The notes under the pieces were generated by a model, which saw only the letters and a list, made by a program, of their open reading frames with translations, ran no database searches and was not told the DNA's origin. 7,229 nt of DNA from CAYJPV01 sp964396055 (lineage in GTDB: Bacteria; Acidobacteriota; Vicinamibacteria; Vicinamibacterales; JAKQTR01): positions 1-7,229 of the forward strand of contig CAYNDV010000198.1 in NCBI GenBank assembly GCA_964396055.1, read 5' to 3'. Position 1 is the first letter of the stretch. Every line of letters begins with the position of its first letter. The translations under genes were made by a program, and so were the position numbers. Positions 1-6,251 of the stretch are shown piece by piece.

Positions 1-463
1 CGTCGCGCGCCGCCCGGCCGGGATCGAGGCGCGGCTCGCGCGCGCCGTTCGGGACGCCGAGCGCGTCCACCCGGTGCCGGTAGGCGTCCACCTGGTGCGT
101 GCCGCGCGCGGCGCGCGGCACGCGGCGCGTCAGCAGGGCGCCGCGCACGTCGCGCCGGAACCCGCTGCGTTCCGGGATGCCGGCCAGCGCCGCCGTCAAC
201 GCCGTGCGCATCGAGTTGGGCAGCAGCACGGCGCTCGACGCGCCGAGCGCACGCAGGGCGCGGGCGTCGCAACGCAGGGCCCCGCGGCCGCCGAGCACGA
301 CCACCTGCGCCACCCCCTCGACCAGATCGAACAGGGGTGCCACCGGCGCGCGCGCGGCGACCACCAGCCTGGCATCGGGGTCGAACCGCCGCAGGTCCGC
401 AAGGGCCGGCAGGGCCATCACGGCGTCACCGAGCCAGTTCGGCGCGAAGACCACGCGCGTCAT
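1..463 (-). CDS. waaF: Lipopolysaccharide heptosyltransferase II, N-terminal part (cut by window edge)
   Basis: WaaF-type glycosyltransferase (family GT9, GT-B fold). The family adds the second L-glycero-D-manno-heptose of the LPS inner core from ADP-heptose at the cytoplasmic face of the inner membrane. Only the first 154 codons of a usual ~340-350 are present; the gene continues past base 1 with no stop seen. Visible signatures are PNWLGDAVMALPAL at residues 8-21, with D13 at the position of the proposed catalytic Asp of E. coli WaaC/WaaF, then LPNSMRT (81-87) and AGIPERSGFRRDVRG (94-108), which resemble the WaaF pattern of PNS, AGIP.R.G and R more than WaaC. The start ATG overlaps the lpxL stop by 4 nt (ATGA); no well-spaced Shine-Dalgarno is seen, which suggests translational coupling. 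Family is secure; WaaF rather than another GT9 heptosyltransferase is likely but lacks the C-terminal half. Confidence 0.88.
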   Translation of the reverse strand, partial: MTRVVFAPNWLGDAVMALPALADLRRFDPDARLVVAARAPVAPLFDLVEGVAQVVVLGGRGALRCDARALRALGASSAVLLPNSMRTALTAALAGIPERSGFRRDVRGALLTRRVPRAARGTHQVDAYRHRVDALGVPNGAREPRLDPGRAARD

Positions 464-1428
464 GGGCCCTCGGGTGTCGTCTCGTTGCGGGTGTCCCGGG
501 TGGCGGCCGGGAACAGGCCCCGGCCTTCCTCGATCGACTCGTCGCGCCAGCGCCGATGCATCCAGAGCCAGAGGTGCGGGTGGCGGCGCACGTACATCTC
601 GAGTACGTCGGTGCAGCGCTGCGTGAACTCGCGAATGGCCTCGGGCGAATCGTCGCGCGGCGGCTCGACGGGGTGCTCGTAGACGCAGCGGTAGCGGCCG
701 TCCGGCAGGGGCAGGGCGAAGCACGGAATGACCGGCGCCCCGGTGCGCAGGGCCAGCATCGCCAGGGCGAGCGTCGTGGCCGCAGGTCGGCCGAAGAAGT
801 CCACCATCACGGCGTCGGGCGCCTGGATGTGCTGGTCGATGAGCACCGCCACCCCCTGGTTGGCGGTGAGCGCGCGCAACACACGACGCAGGGCGCCGCG
901 GCGGTAGATGACGTGGTTGCCGGTGGACGAGCGCAGGTCCTCGAGCAGGCGGTGCAGGTACGGATTGTCGAGGGGCCTGGCCAGCACGCCGAGGGGGTAG
1001 AGCGCCGCGGCGTGGGCCAGGGCGTGGATCTCCCAGAACCCGAAGTGGCCCGTGAAGAAGAGGGCGCCGCGGCCGCCCTGATGGGCCTCGCGCACGTACG
1101 CATCGCCCTCGAATTCGACCCTGGCGAGCAACTCGTCCCGCGACAGGCTCGCGAACTTGAGGAGCTCGAAGAGCAGGCGGCCGAAGTGCCGGAACACCTG
1201 GCGGACCAGGGCCTCGTGCTCGGCCGGCGTGCGGCGGGGAAACGCCGCGGCGATGTTCGCCCGCGCGATGCGGTGGTGGCGCCGGTCGAAGGTGCAGAAC
1301 AGGAAGCCGACGGCGGCGCCCATGGCGCGCACCGCGCCCCACGGCAGCACGCGGGTCAGCGCGAGCGTGGCGCGGACGGCGCCCAGTTCGAGCCAGTGGC
1401 GGGCAGTCGTCAACGGACGGCGGCTCAC
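460..1428 (-). CDS. lpxL: Lipid A biosynthesis late acyltransferase (LpxL/HtrB family)
   Basis: 322-residue inner-membrane acyltransferase of the LpxL/LpxM (HtrB/MsbB) family, which transfers a secondary acyl chain from acyl-ACP onto Kdo-modified lipid IVA. The HX4E dyad is at H128/E133 in TGHFGFWE, equivalent to the His/Glu pair of E. coli LpxL. Other family blocks are YRRGALRRVL (around 175-184), LIDQH (196-200), DFFGRPAATT (210-219) and the C-terminal HPHLWLWMHRRW (283-294). A hydrophobic N-terminal stretch (roughly 18-45) fits membrane anchoring. I chose GTG at 1428 as start: it overlaps the lpxK stop as GTGA and has GGGAGG 5 nt upstream. The open frame extends to 1515, but that would bury 29 codons inside lpxK. 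Which position and chain length it acylates cannot be read from sequence, so the symbol is by family. Confidence 0.9.
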   Translation of the reverse strand: MSRRPLTTARHWLELGAVRATLALTRVLPWGAVRAMGAAVGFLFCTFDRRHHRIARANIAAAFPRRTPAEHEALVRQVFRHFGRLLFELLKFASLSRDELLARVEFEGDAYVREAHQGGRGALFFTGHFGFWEIHALAHAAALYPLGVLARPLDNPYLHRLLEDLRSSTGNHVIYRRGALRRVLRALTANQGVAVLIDQHIQAPDAVMVDFFGRPAATTLALAMLALRTGAPVIPCFALPLPDGRYRCVYEHPVEPPRDDSPEAIREFTQRCTDVLEMYVRRHPHLWLWMHRRWRDESIEEGRGLFPAATRDTRNETTPEGP

Positions 1429-2480
1429 GAGGTCCTCCCGGCCGCTGGATCGCCCACGGGCGGCCACGCGGCCGCCGCCGTCACGCGGGCGCCCGCCACG
1501 CGGGCGGCCAGCCACGCCCGGAACTCGTCGGCCGGCTCGATCGACACGGAGAGGGGCAGCCAGGCCAGCGGCATCGGGAACGGGCGAAACGGCAGCAGTC
1601 GCACCAGGTCCTTCTCGGTGGTCACCACCACCGTCGCGCCCGCGGCCGACGCCGCGGCCGCGATCGCGCGCACGTCCCGGGCGTCGAATCGGTGGTGGTC
1701 GGCAAACGCGCGTGTCCCCACCACCCGGATGCCCGCCGCCGCGACGTCGGCGAAGAAACGGTCGGGCCGGGCGATGCCGGCGACGGCAAACGCGGCGGCT
1801 CCCTGTTCGAGCGGCGCCGACTCTCGGATCGTATCGAGACGCCGGGGCGCGCCGGTGCGCCGCACGAGCGCGAACCCGTCCGCCACGCCCAGGCGCGAGG
1901 CCAGGGCGCGGGCGCCGTCTGGATCGGCATCCGGCACGAGCAGCACGTGCGCGGCGCGCGCCGCCGCCAGCGACTCGCGCAGCCGGCCGCCGGGCAACGT
2001 TCGGCCGTCCCGCGCATCGTCCTCGCTGACAATCAGCAGGTCGGCCGTGCGCGCCAGCGGCAGGTGCTGGAAGCCGTCGTCGAGCACGTGCACCGTGCAG
2101 CCGAGCCGGCGTTCGGCCAGACGTCCGGCGACGAACCGGTCGGGCGACACGAGCACCGGCACACCGTCCAGCGCGCGGGCCAGCATCAGGGGTTCGTCGC
2201 CGGCGCGGTCGAGGTCGGCGCGCAGGCCCCGCCCATCCGCGACCACCACGACGCCATCGACGGGCCGGCGGCGGGCGTATCCGCGGCTGAGCACGGCGGG
2301 CCGCTCGCCCAGATCGACGAGCAGGCGGGCCACGGTCGCCACCACGGGGGTCTTGCCCGTGCCGCCGACACGCAGGTTGCCGACGCTGACCACGGGACGG
2401 TCGAGGCGGCGCTGACGGCCGGGGCGGGCCCAGGCGCGGCGCCGCGCGCGGGCCACGGTGGCGTAGAGGGCGCTGATCAT
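1425..2480 (-). CDS. lpxK: Tetraacyldisaccharide 4'-kinase
   Basis: LpxK, 351 residues (family usually ~320-350), the membrane-associated P-loop kinase that phosphorylates the 4' position of the tetraacyl disaccharide to give lipid IVA. The P-loop is VGNLRVGGTGKTP at residues 33-45, an LpxK-style Walker A. Following signatures are LSRGYARR (64-71), GDEP (94-97), LDDGFQH (133-139, catalytic/Mg region in characterised LpxK), LPGGRLRE (162-169), AGIARPDRFF (234-243), DHH (261-263) and TTEKD (287-291). The first residues, MISALYATVA, match the short hydrophobic N-terminal helix typical of the family. The start ATG at 2480 overlaps the waaA stop as ATGA and has no obvious Shine-Dalgarno, so reinitiation after waaA is likely. 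The frame stays open to 3386, but that is noncoding shadow inside waaA. All key motifs are intact. Confidence 0.95.
   Translation of the reverse strand: MISALYATVARARRRAWARPGRQRRLDRPVVSVGNLRVGGTGKTPVVATVARLLVDLGERPAVLSRGYARRRPVDGVVVVADGRGLRADLDRAGDEPLMLARALDGVPVLVSPDRFVAGRLAERRLGCTVHVLDDGFQHLPLARTADLLIVSEDDARDGRTLPGGRLRESLAAARAAHVLLVPDADPDGARALASRLGVADGFALVRRTGAPRRLDTIRESAPLEQGAAAFAVAGIARPDRFFADVAAAGIRVVGTRAFADHHRFDARDVRAIAAAASAAGATVVVTTEKDLVRLLPFRPFPMPLAWLPLSVSIEPADEFRAWLAARVAGARVTAAAAWPPVGDPAAGRTS
1434..1439 (-). promoter_or_regulatory. Shine-Dalgarno of the lpxL-type gene
   Basis: GGGAGG on the minus strand, 5 nt before the GTG at 1428 and lying inside the last codons of lpxK (Gly-Arg-Thr-Ser-stop). 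It decides the GTG start over the longer upstream frame. It is the only clear Shine-Dalgarno among the three overlapping junctions of this operon. Confidence 0.8.
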
Positions 2481-3811
2481 GCGGTGGCAGCCGGAAACGC
2501 CAGGACGTTGCCCGGCATGGTGGCGGCGGGCGGCAGCAGGTCGGCGATGACGTCGAGGCTGCGGGCCCGGGCGCCGCGGTTGGCCTCGACGAGGGCCCGC
2601 GCCGCCGCGCCCAGGCGTTCGCGCCGGGACCCGTTGGCCAGCAGGGCGATCAGCTGATCCTCCAGCTCGCGCGCGGAGGCCACCTGCACCGCCGCGTCCG
2701 CCCGCAGGAAGGCGTCGGCGATCTCGGCGAAGTTCTGCATGTGCGGACCGAACACGATCGCCTTGCCCACCGCCGCCGGCTCGAGGATGTTGTGCCCGCC
2801 CATGTCGACCAGGCTGCCGCCGACGAAGACGGCCGTGGCCAGCTGGTAGACCTGGGCCAGTTCGCCAATCGTGTCGAGCACCACCACGTCGGCGCGGAGG
2901 TCCTGGTCGACGGTCAAGGTCGTGCGCCGCACCGTCCGGAAGCCCGCCTGGCGCGCCAGCGCATCGACCTCGGCGAACCGCTCGGGGCGCCGCGGCACGA
3001 GCACGAGCAGCGCCTGTGGCGACAGCGTCCGGATGCGCTCGAAGCTGCGCAGGAGGATCTCGTCCTCGCCGGGAAACGTGCTGCCGGCCACGATCACGGG
3101 CCGGCCTTCGATCCCGCGGAAGTAGCGCAGCACGCGGTCGCCGCCGCGGCTGGACGCGCCCGGGGTGTCGAGGGCGTCGAACTTGAGACTGCCCGTCACG
3201 ATGATGCGGTCGGCCGGCGCCCCGAGGTCCACGAGTCGGCCGCGCGTCTCCTCGCCCTGCACGCAGAAGCGGTCCACGAGCCCGAGCACGCGGCGGAACA
3301 GCGGACGGACGAGACGGTAACGCGGGTACGATCGGGCCGAGATGCGGCCGTTGATGACCACGGTGCGGATGCCGCGCGCCCGGCACGTGCGGAGCAGGTT
3401 CGGCCAGATCTCGGTCTCCATCATCACGAAGAGCCGCGGCCGCACCACGTCGAGCACGCGCCGGACGACGAAGCCGAGGTCGAGGGGGAAGTAGAAGATG
3501 CCGTCGGCCATGGGGAACTGCCGGCGCGCCACCTGCTGGCCGGTCATCGTCGTGGTCGACACGAAGAGACGCAGGTGGGGGTAACGCGCCTTCAGGTCGC
3601 CGGCAATCGCCCGCGCCGTGAGGGCCTCGCCCACCGAGACGGCGTGGATCCAGATGGACGGCTCCCGGTCGAGGTTCAGCGAGACGGGAAGCAGCCCGAG
3701 GCGCGCCGGCAGGCTGCCGACGTACTTCCGGTACCGGATCGCCTGGTAGACGAGGTAGGGCGAAACCGCCACGAACAGGAGCACGGTGGCAACCGTGTAA
3801 ACGAAGTACAT
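2477..3811 (-). CDS. waaA: 3-deoxy-D-manno-octulosonic acid (Kdo) transferase
   Basis: WaaA/KdtA, 444 residues (E. coli 425), a GT30-family GT-B enzyme that transfers Kdo from CMP-Kdo to lipid IVA. The N-terminal hydrophobic helix (residues ~3-25) is the usual membrane anchor. The motif IHAVSVGEA (55-63) carries the conserved glutamate E62, the expected catalytic base. Further family blocks are METEIWPNLL (131-140), NGRIS (154-158), GSLKFD (207-212), AGSTFPGEDE (242-251), VPRRPERF (272-279), and GGSLVDMGGHNILEPAAVGK (331-350) with GPHMQNFAE (355-363) in the donor-binding half. The start is ATG 3811, giving the normal N-terminus. An in-frame TTG at 3826 is possible but unsupported. No Shine-Dalgarno is visible, and a candidate -10 lies only 13 nt upstream, so translation may be nearly leaderless. 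It is first gene of the leftward operon. Whether it adds one or two Kdo residues cannot be told. Confidence 0.95.
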   Translation of the reverse strand: MYFVYTVATVLLFVAVSPYLVYQAIRYRKYVGSLPARLGLLPVSLNLDREPSIWIHAVSVGEALTARAIAGDLKARYPHLRLFVSTTTMTGQQVARRQFPMADGIFYFPLDLGFVVRRVLDVVRPRLFVMMETEIWPNLLRTCRARGIRTVVINGRISARSYPRYRLVRPLFRRVLGLVDRFCVQGEETRGRLVDLGAPADRIIVTGSLKFDALDTPGASSRGGDRVLRYFRGIEGRPVIVAGSTFPGEDEILLRSFERIRTLSPQALLVLVPRRPERFAEVDALARQAGFRTVRRTTLTVDQDLRADVVVLDTIGELAQVYQLATAVFVGGSLVDMGGHNILEPAAVGKAIVFGPHMQNFAEIADAFLRADAAVQVASARELEDQLIALLANGSRRERLGAAARALVEANRGARARSLDVIADLLPPAATMPGNVLAFPAATA

Positions 3812-3824
3812 CGCCGGCAGGTTC

Positions 3825-3853
3825 AAGATACCACGCGGGTTTGACCCTGCCGA
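3825..3853 (-). promoter_or_regulatory. Candidate sigma70-type promoter for the waaA operon
   Basis: On the minus strand TCGGCA (3853-3848, 4 of 6 to TTGACA), a 17-bp spacer, then TATCTT (3830-3825, 4 of 6 to TATAAT). The predicted start would be about 6 nt before the waaA ATG, consistent with the missing Shine-Dalgarno. The match is modest and this is inference; the real start could lie farther upstream in the 217-bp intergenic region. Confidence 0.35.
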
Positions 3854-3869
3854 AACCGGACCATAAAAT
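3841..3869 (+). promoter_or_regulatory. Sigma70-type promoter for gap-pgk-tpiA
   Basis: TTGACC (3841-3846) matches the -35 consensus at 5 of 6 positions. After exactly 17 bp comes TAAAAT (3864-3869), a 5 of 6 match to -10. This is the only AT-rich patch in an otherwise very GC-rich intergenic region, and it points at gap. Transcription should begin near 3875-3878. The strength of the match suits a highly expressed central-metabolism operon. Confidence 0.75.
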
Positions 3870-3874
3870 GGAGG

Positions 3875-4028
3875 GCTGACAGCGGCACGCGCGCCGCCCC
3901 GGAGGCCCGCCGGGCCCGGGCGGCGGCTCCCCCGCGCGCGCCCGCCCGGCAACCCGGACTTCTCACCGCCGGGGCCGACCGTCCGATGATCGGCGGCGGC
4001 ACCAGGCATCTGCACGCTGGAGGGTCGA
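3875..4028 (+). promoter_or_regulatory. GC-rich structured 5' leader of gap
   Basis: If the promoter at 3841-3869 is used, gap has an untranslated leader of about 150 nt. Its best hairpin pairs GCCGCCC (3893-3899) with GGGCGGC (3918-3924), with an inner stem GGCCC (3904-3908)/GGGCC (3912-3916) around a 3-nt loop. No T-run follows, so it is not an intrinsic terminator. The leader otherwise holds no convincing gene: the ATG at 3986 opens a frame that simply overlaps gap out of frame. I recognise no riboswitch class. A role in RNA stability or control is possible but unproven. Confidence 0.4.
4019..4024 (+). promoter_or_regulatory. Shine-Dalgarno of gap
   Basis: GGAGGG, ending 4 nt before the ATG at 4029. 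It is a strong ribosome binding site and fixes the start against other in-frame possibilities. Confidence 0.85.
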
Positions 4029-5036
4029 ATGGCAATCCGAGTCGGTATCAATGGGTTCGGTCGTATCGGGCGCAACATCATGCGCGCCGCCATGGGCAGC
4101 AAGGACTTCGATTTCGTGGCGGTGAACGACATCACCGACACCAGGACCCTCGCGCACCTGCTGAAGTACGACTCGATCCTGGGCAACCTCGACGCGACGA
4201 TCGAATCGGGTGACGGCTGGATCAGCGTCAACGGCGACAAGTTCCAGGTGCTCTCGCAGCGGGACCCCGCGGCCCTGCCGTGGAAGGACCTGGGCGTGGA
4301 CCTGGTGTTCGAAGGCACGGGCAAGTTCACGGCGAAGGACGATGCGGCGAAGCACATCGCGGGCGGCGCCAAGCGCGTCATGGTGACGGCGCCGGCCAAG
4401 GGCCCCGACGCCACGTTCGTGATGGGCGTGAACCACGAGCAGTACGACCCGGCAACGCACGTCGTGATCTCGAACGCGTCGTGCACGACCAATTGCCTGG
4501 CGCCGTTCGCCAAGGTCCTCAACGACTCGTTCGGCATCGTCAAGGGCTGGATGACGACGATCCACTCCTACACGAACGACCAGCAGCTGCTCGACCTCCC
4601 GCACAAGGACATCCGGCGCGCCCGGGCGGCCGCCCTGTCGATGATTCCCACGACGACCGGCGCGGCGAAGTCGGTCGGCGAAGTGATCCCGGCGCTCAAG
4701 GGCAAGCTCGACGGCTTCTCGATGCGCGTGCCGACGCCGAACGTGTCGGTGGTGGACCTGGTCGTGATGGTGGCGAAGAAGACCACTGCCGACGAGGTGA
4801 ACGCGGCGTTCCGTGCGGCGGCCGCCGGCCCGATGAAGGGCATCCTGGCCGTCGAGGACGCGCCCCTGGTGTCGATCGACTTCCGCGGCAATCCCAACTC
4901 GTCGATCGTCGACTCGGCCTACACCAAGGTCATGGACGGCGACCTGGTGAAGGTCCTGTCGTGGTACGACAACGAGTGGGGCTACTCCTGCCGCTGCATC
5001 GACCTGGCGCGCTACATGGCCGGACGGGGCATCTAG
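4029..5036 (+). CDS. gap: Glyceraldehyde-3-phosphate dehydrogenase, NAD-type (type I)
   Basis: Complete 335-residue cytoplasmic GAPDH that oxidatively phosphorylates glyceraldehyde-3-phosphate to 1,3-bisphosphoglycerate. The Rossmann motif is GINGFGRIGRN (7-17). D34 in AVNDITD sits where NAD-specific enzymes bind the adenine ribose, and LLDLPHKDIRRAR (187-199) carries the Leu-Pro pair of NAD-type enzymes, so NAD rather than NADP is expected. The catalytic cysteine is C152 in NASCTTNC, with its base H179 in TTIHSYT. Phosphate-site blocks TTTGAAKSVG (208-217) and WYDNEWGYS (312-320) are intact. The start ATG has a strong Shine-Dalgarno. First gene of the operon; the TAG stop is followed 11 nt later by pgk and is part of the pgk ribosome-binding region (TAGAGG). 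Confidence 0.98.
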   Translation: MAIRVGINGFGRIGRNIMRAAMGSKDFDFVAVNDITDTRTLAHLLKYDSILGNLDATIESGDGWISVNGDKFQVLSQRDPAALPWKDLGVDLVFEGTGKFTAKDDAAKHIAGGAKRVMVTAPAKGPDATFVMGVNHEQYDPATHVVISNASCTTNCLAPFAKVLNDSFGIVKGWMTTIHSYTNDQQLLDLPHKDIRRARAAALSMIPTTTGAAKSVGEVIPALKGKLDGFSMRVPTPNVSVVDLVVMVAKKTTADEVNAAFRAAAAGPMKGILAVEDAPLVSIDFRGNPNSSIVDSAYTKVMDGDLVKVLSWYDNEWGYSCRCIDLARYMAGRGI

Positions 5037-5039
5037 AGG
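5036..5039 (+). promoter_or_regulatory. Shine-Dalgarno of pgk, overlapping the gap stop
   Basis: GAGG, whose first G is the last base of the gap TAG stop, lies 8 nt before the GTG at 5048. It supports GTG as the pgk start and tight coupling of gap and pgk translation. Confidence 0.6.
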
Positions 5040-5047
5040 TATCTCCC

Positions 5048-6244
5048 GTGGCAAAACTGTCCATCCGTGATCTCGACCTCGCCGGCAAGCGGGTCTTCAT
5101 CCGCGTCGACTTCAACGTGCCCATCAAGGAGGGGCGCATCAAGGACGACACGCGGGTGCGGGCGTCGCTGCCGACAATCAAGTACGCCCTCGAGAAGGGC
5201 GCGACGGTCATCCTGGCCTCGCACCTCGGCCGGCCGAAAGGCGGGCCGAGCCCGGAGTTCTCGCTCGAGCCGGTGGCCGCCCACCTGGCGCGCCTGCTGG
5301 ACCAGGCCGTGAGCTTCGGCCTCGACTGCGTGGGGGAACCGGCCCGCAAGGCCATCGAGCAGGCCCGCACGCAGGGCCACAACCTCGTGGTGCTCGAGAA
5401 CGTCCGCTTCCACAAGGAGGAAGAGAAGAACGACCCCGCGTTCGCGCAGCAGCTGGCCGACCTGGCCGACCTCTACGTGAACGACGCGTTCGGCTCGAGC
5501 CACCGCGCCCACGCGTCCACCGAGGGCATGGCCAAGCTGCTGCCCCAGGCGGCGGCAGGCTTCCTGATGGAAGACGAACTCAAGTACCTCGGCATGGCGC
5601 TCGAGTCGCCGGCCCGGCCGTTCGTCGCGGTGCTGGGCGGCGCGAAGGTGTCGGACAAGATCGAGGTCATCGAGAACTTCCTCGGCCGCGTGGACGCGCT
5701 GCTCATCGGCGGGGCGATGGCCTACACGTTCTTCAAGGCCAAGGGCCTGCCCGTGGGCACGTCGCTCGTCGAGGACGACAAGCAGGACGCGGCACGCGCC
5801 GTGATGGCCCGGGCGGCCGAGCGCGGCGTGCGCCTCGAACTGCCCGTGGACCACGTGGTGGCCGAGAAGATCGAGGCGGGCGTGGCCACCGAAACGCTGG
5901 CGGTGACCGACGCCGCCATCGGCGAGCGCAAGGGTCTGGACATCGGCCCGACGACGGCGGCGGCCTACGCGGCCATCCTCGGCGGCGCGAAGACGGTGGT
6001 CTGGAACGGCCCGATGGGTGTGTTCGAGACGAGCCCCTTCGACGCCGGCACGACGGCCGTGGCGAAGGCGGTGGCGGGTGTGCAGGGCACGACGATCATC
6101 GGCGGCGGCGACTCCGTGTCGGCCGTCGCGAAGGCCGGCGTGACCGACCGCATCACCCACATCTCGACGGGCGGCGGCGCGTCGCTCGAGTTCCTCGGCG
6201 GCGCGGTGCTGCCGGGGGTGGCGGCCCTCACGGACAAGGCGTAG
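5048..6244 (+). CDS. pgk: Phosphoglycerate kinase
   Basis: Complete 398-residue cytoplasmic PGK (family ~390-400), which transfers phosphate between 1,3-bisphosphoglycerate and ADP. Substrate-domain motifs in order: RVDFNVP (19-25), SHLGRPKG (58-65), ENVRFHKEE (117-125) and NDAFGSSHRAHAS (145-157). These contain the basic-patch residues R62, R120 and R153. Nucleotide-domain motifs: VLGGAKVSDK (195-204), GGAMAYTF (221-228), WNGPMGVFE (319-327), GGGDSV (352-357) and the C-terminal STGGGASLEFL (373-383). The start is GTG (VAKLSIRDLDL), placed by the family N-terminus and the GAGG upstream. The same frame is open back to 4280, but that stretch is out-of-frame gap and encodes nothing PGK-like. The stop is TAG, 7 nt before tpiA. 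Confidence 0.98.
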   Translation: MAKLSIRDLDLAGKRVFIRVDFNVPIKEGRIKDDTRVRASLPTIKYALEKGATVILASHLGRPKGGPSPEFSLEPVAAHLARLLDQAVSFGLDCVGEPARKAIEQARTQGHNLVVLENVRFHKEEEKNDPAFAQQLADLADLYVNDAFGSSHRAHASTEGMAKLLPQAAAGFLMEDELKYLGMALESPARPFVAVLGGAKVSDKIEVIENFLGRVDALLIGGAMAYTFFKAKGLPVGTSLVEDDKQDAARAVMARAAERGVRLELPVDHVVAEKIEAGVATETLAVTDAAIGERKGLDIGPTTAAAYAAILGGAKTVVWNGPMGVFETSPFDAGTTAVAKAVAGVQGTTIIGGGDSVSAVAKAGVTDRITHISTGGGASLEFLGGAVLPGVAALTDKA

Positions 6245-6251
6245 GGACCCC

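Noticed and set aside
337..2415. 692-codon plus-strand open frame opposite lpxL and lpxK
   Set aside because: It is antisense to two well-supported enzymes, has low-complexity Arg/Ala/Pro-rich sequence with no recognisable motif, and is expected in GC-rich DNA where stops are rare.
2481..3386. N-terminal extension of lpxK inside waaA
   Set aside because: Out-of-frame reading of waaA. ATG 2480 overlaps the waaA stop and yields a normal-length LpxK.
2741..3844. 367-codon plus-strand open frame opposite waaA
   Set aside because: Antisense shadow of waaA, rich in His/Arg/Glu with no family motif.
3986..4213. 75-codon open frame starting in the gap leader
   Set aside because: It runs out of frame into gap, is Arg/His-rich and lacks its own Shine-Dalgarno, so a leader peptide or small gene is not supported.
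3812..4543. N-terminal extension of waaA through the intergenic region and opposite gap
   Set aside because: It would cross the promoter region and encode sequence with no similarity to WaaA. ATG 3811 gives the expected membrane-anchor N-terminus.
4280..5047. Upstream extension of the pgk reading frame, which stays open through gap
   Set aside because: It is out of frame with gap and unlike any PGK N-terminus. The GTG at 5048 with GAGG upstream gives the family-typical start.
3963..5054. 363-codon minus-strand open frame opposite gap
   Set aside because: Complement of the gap coding sequence; Arg/His/Val-rich composition and no domain.
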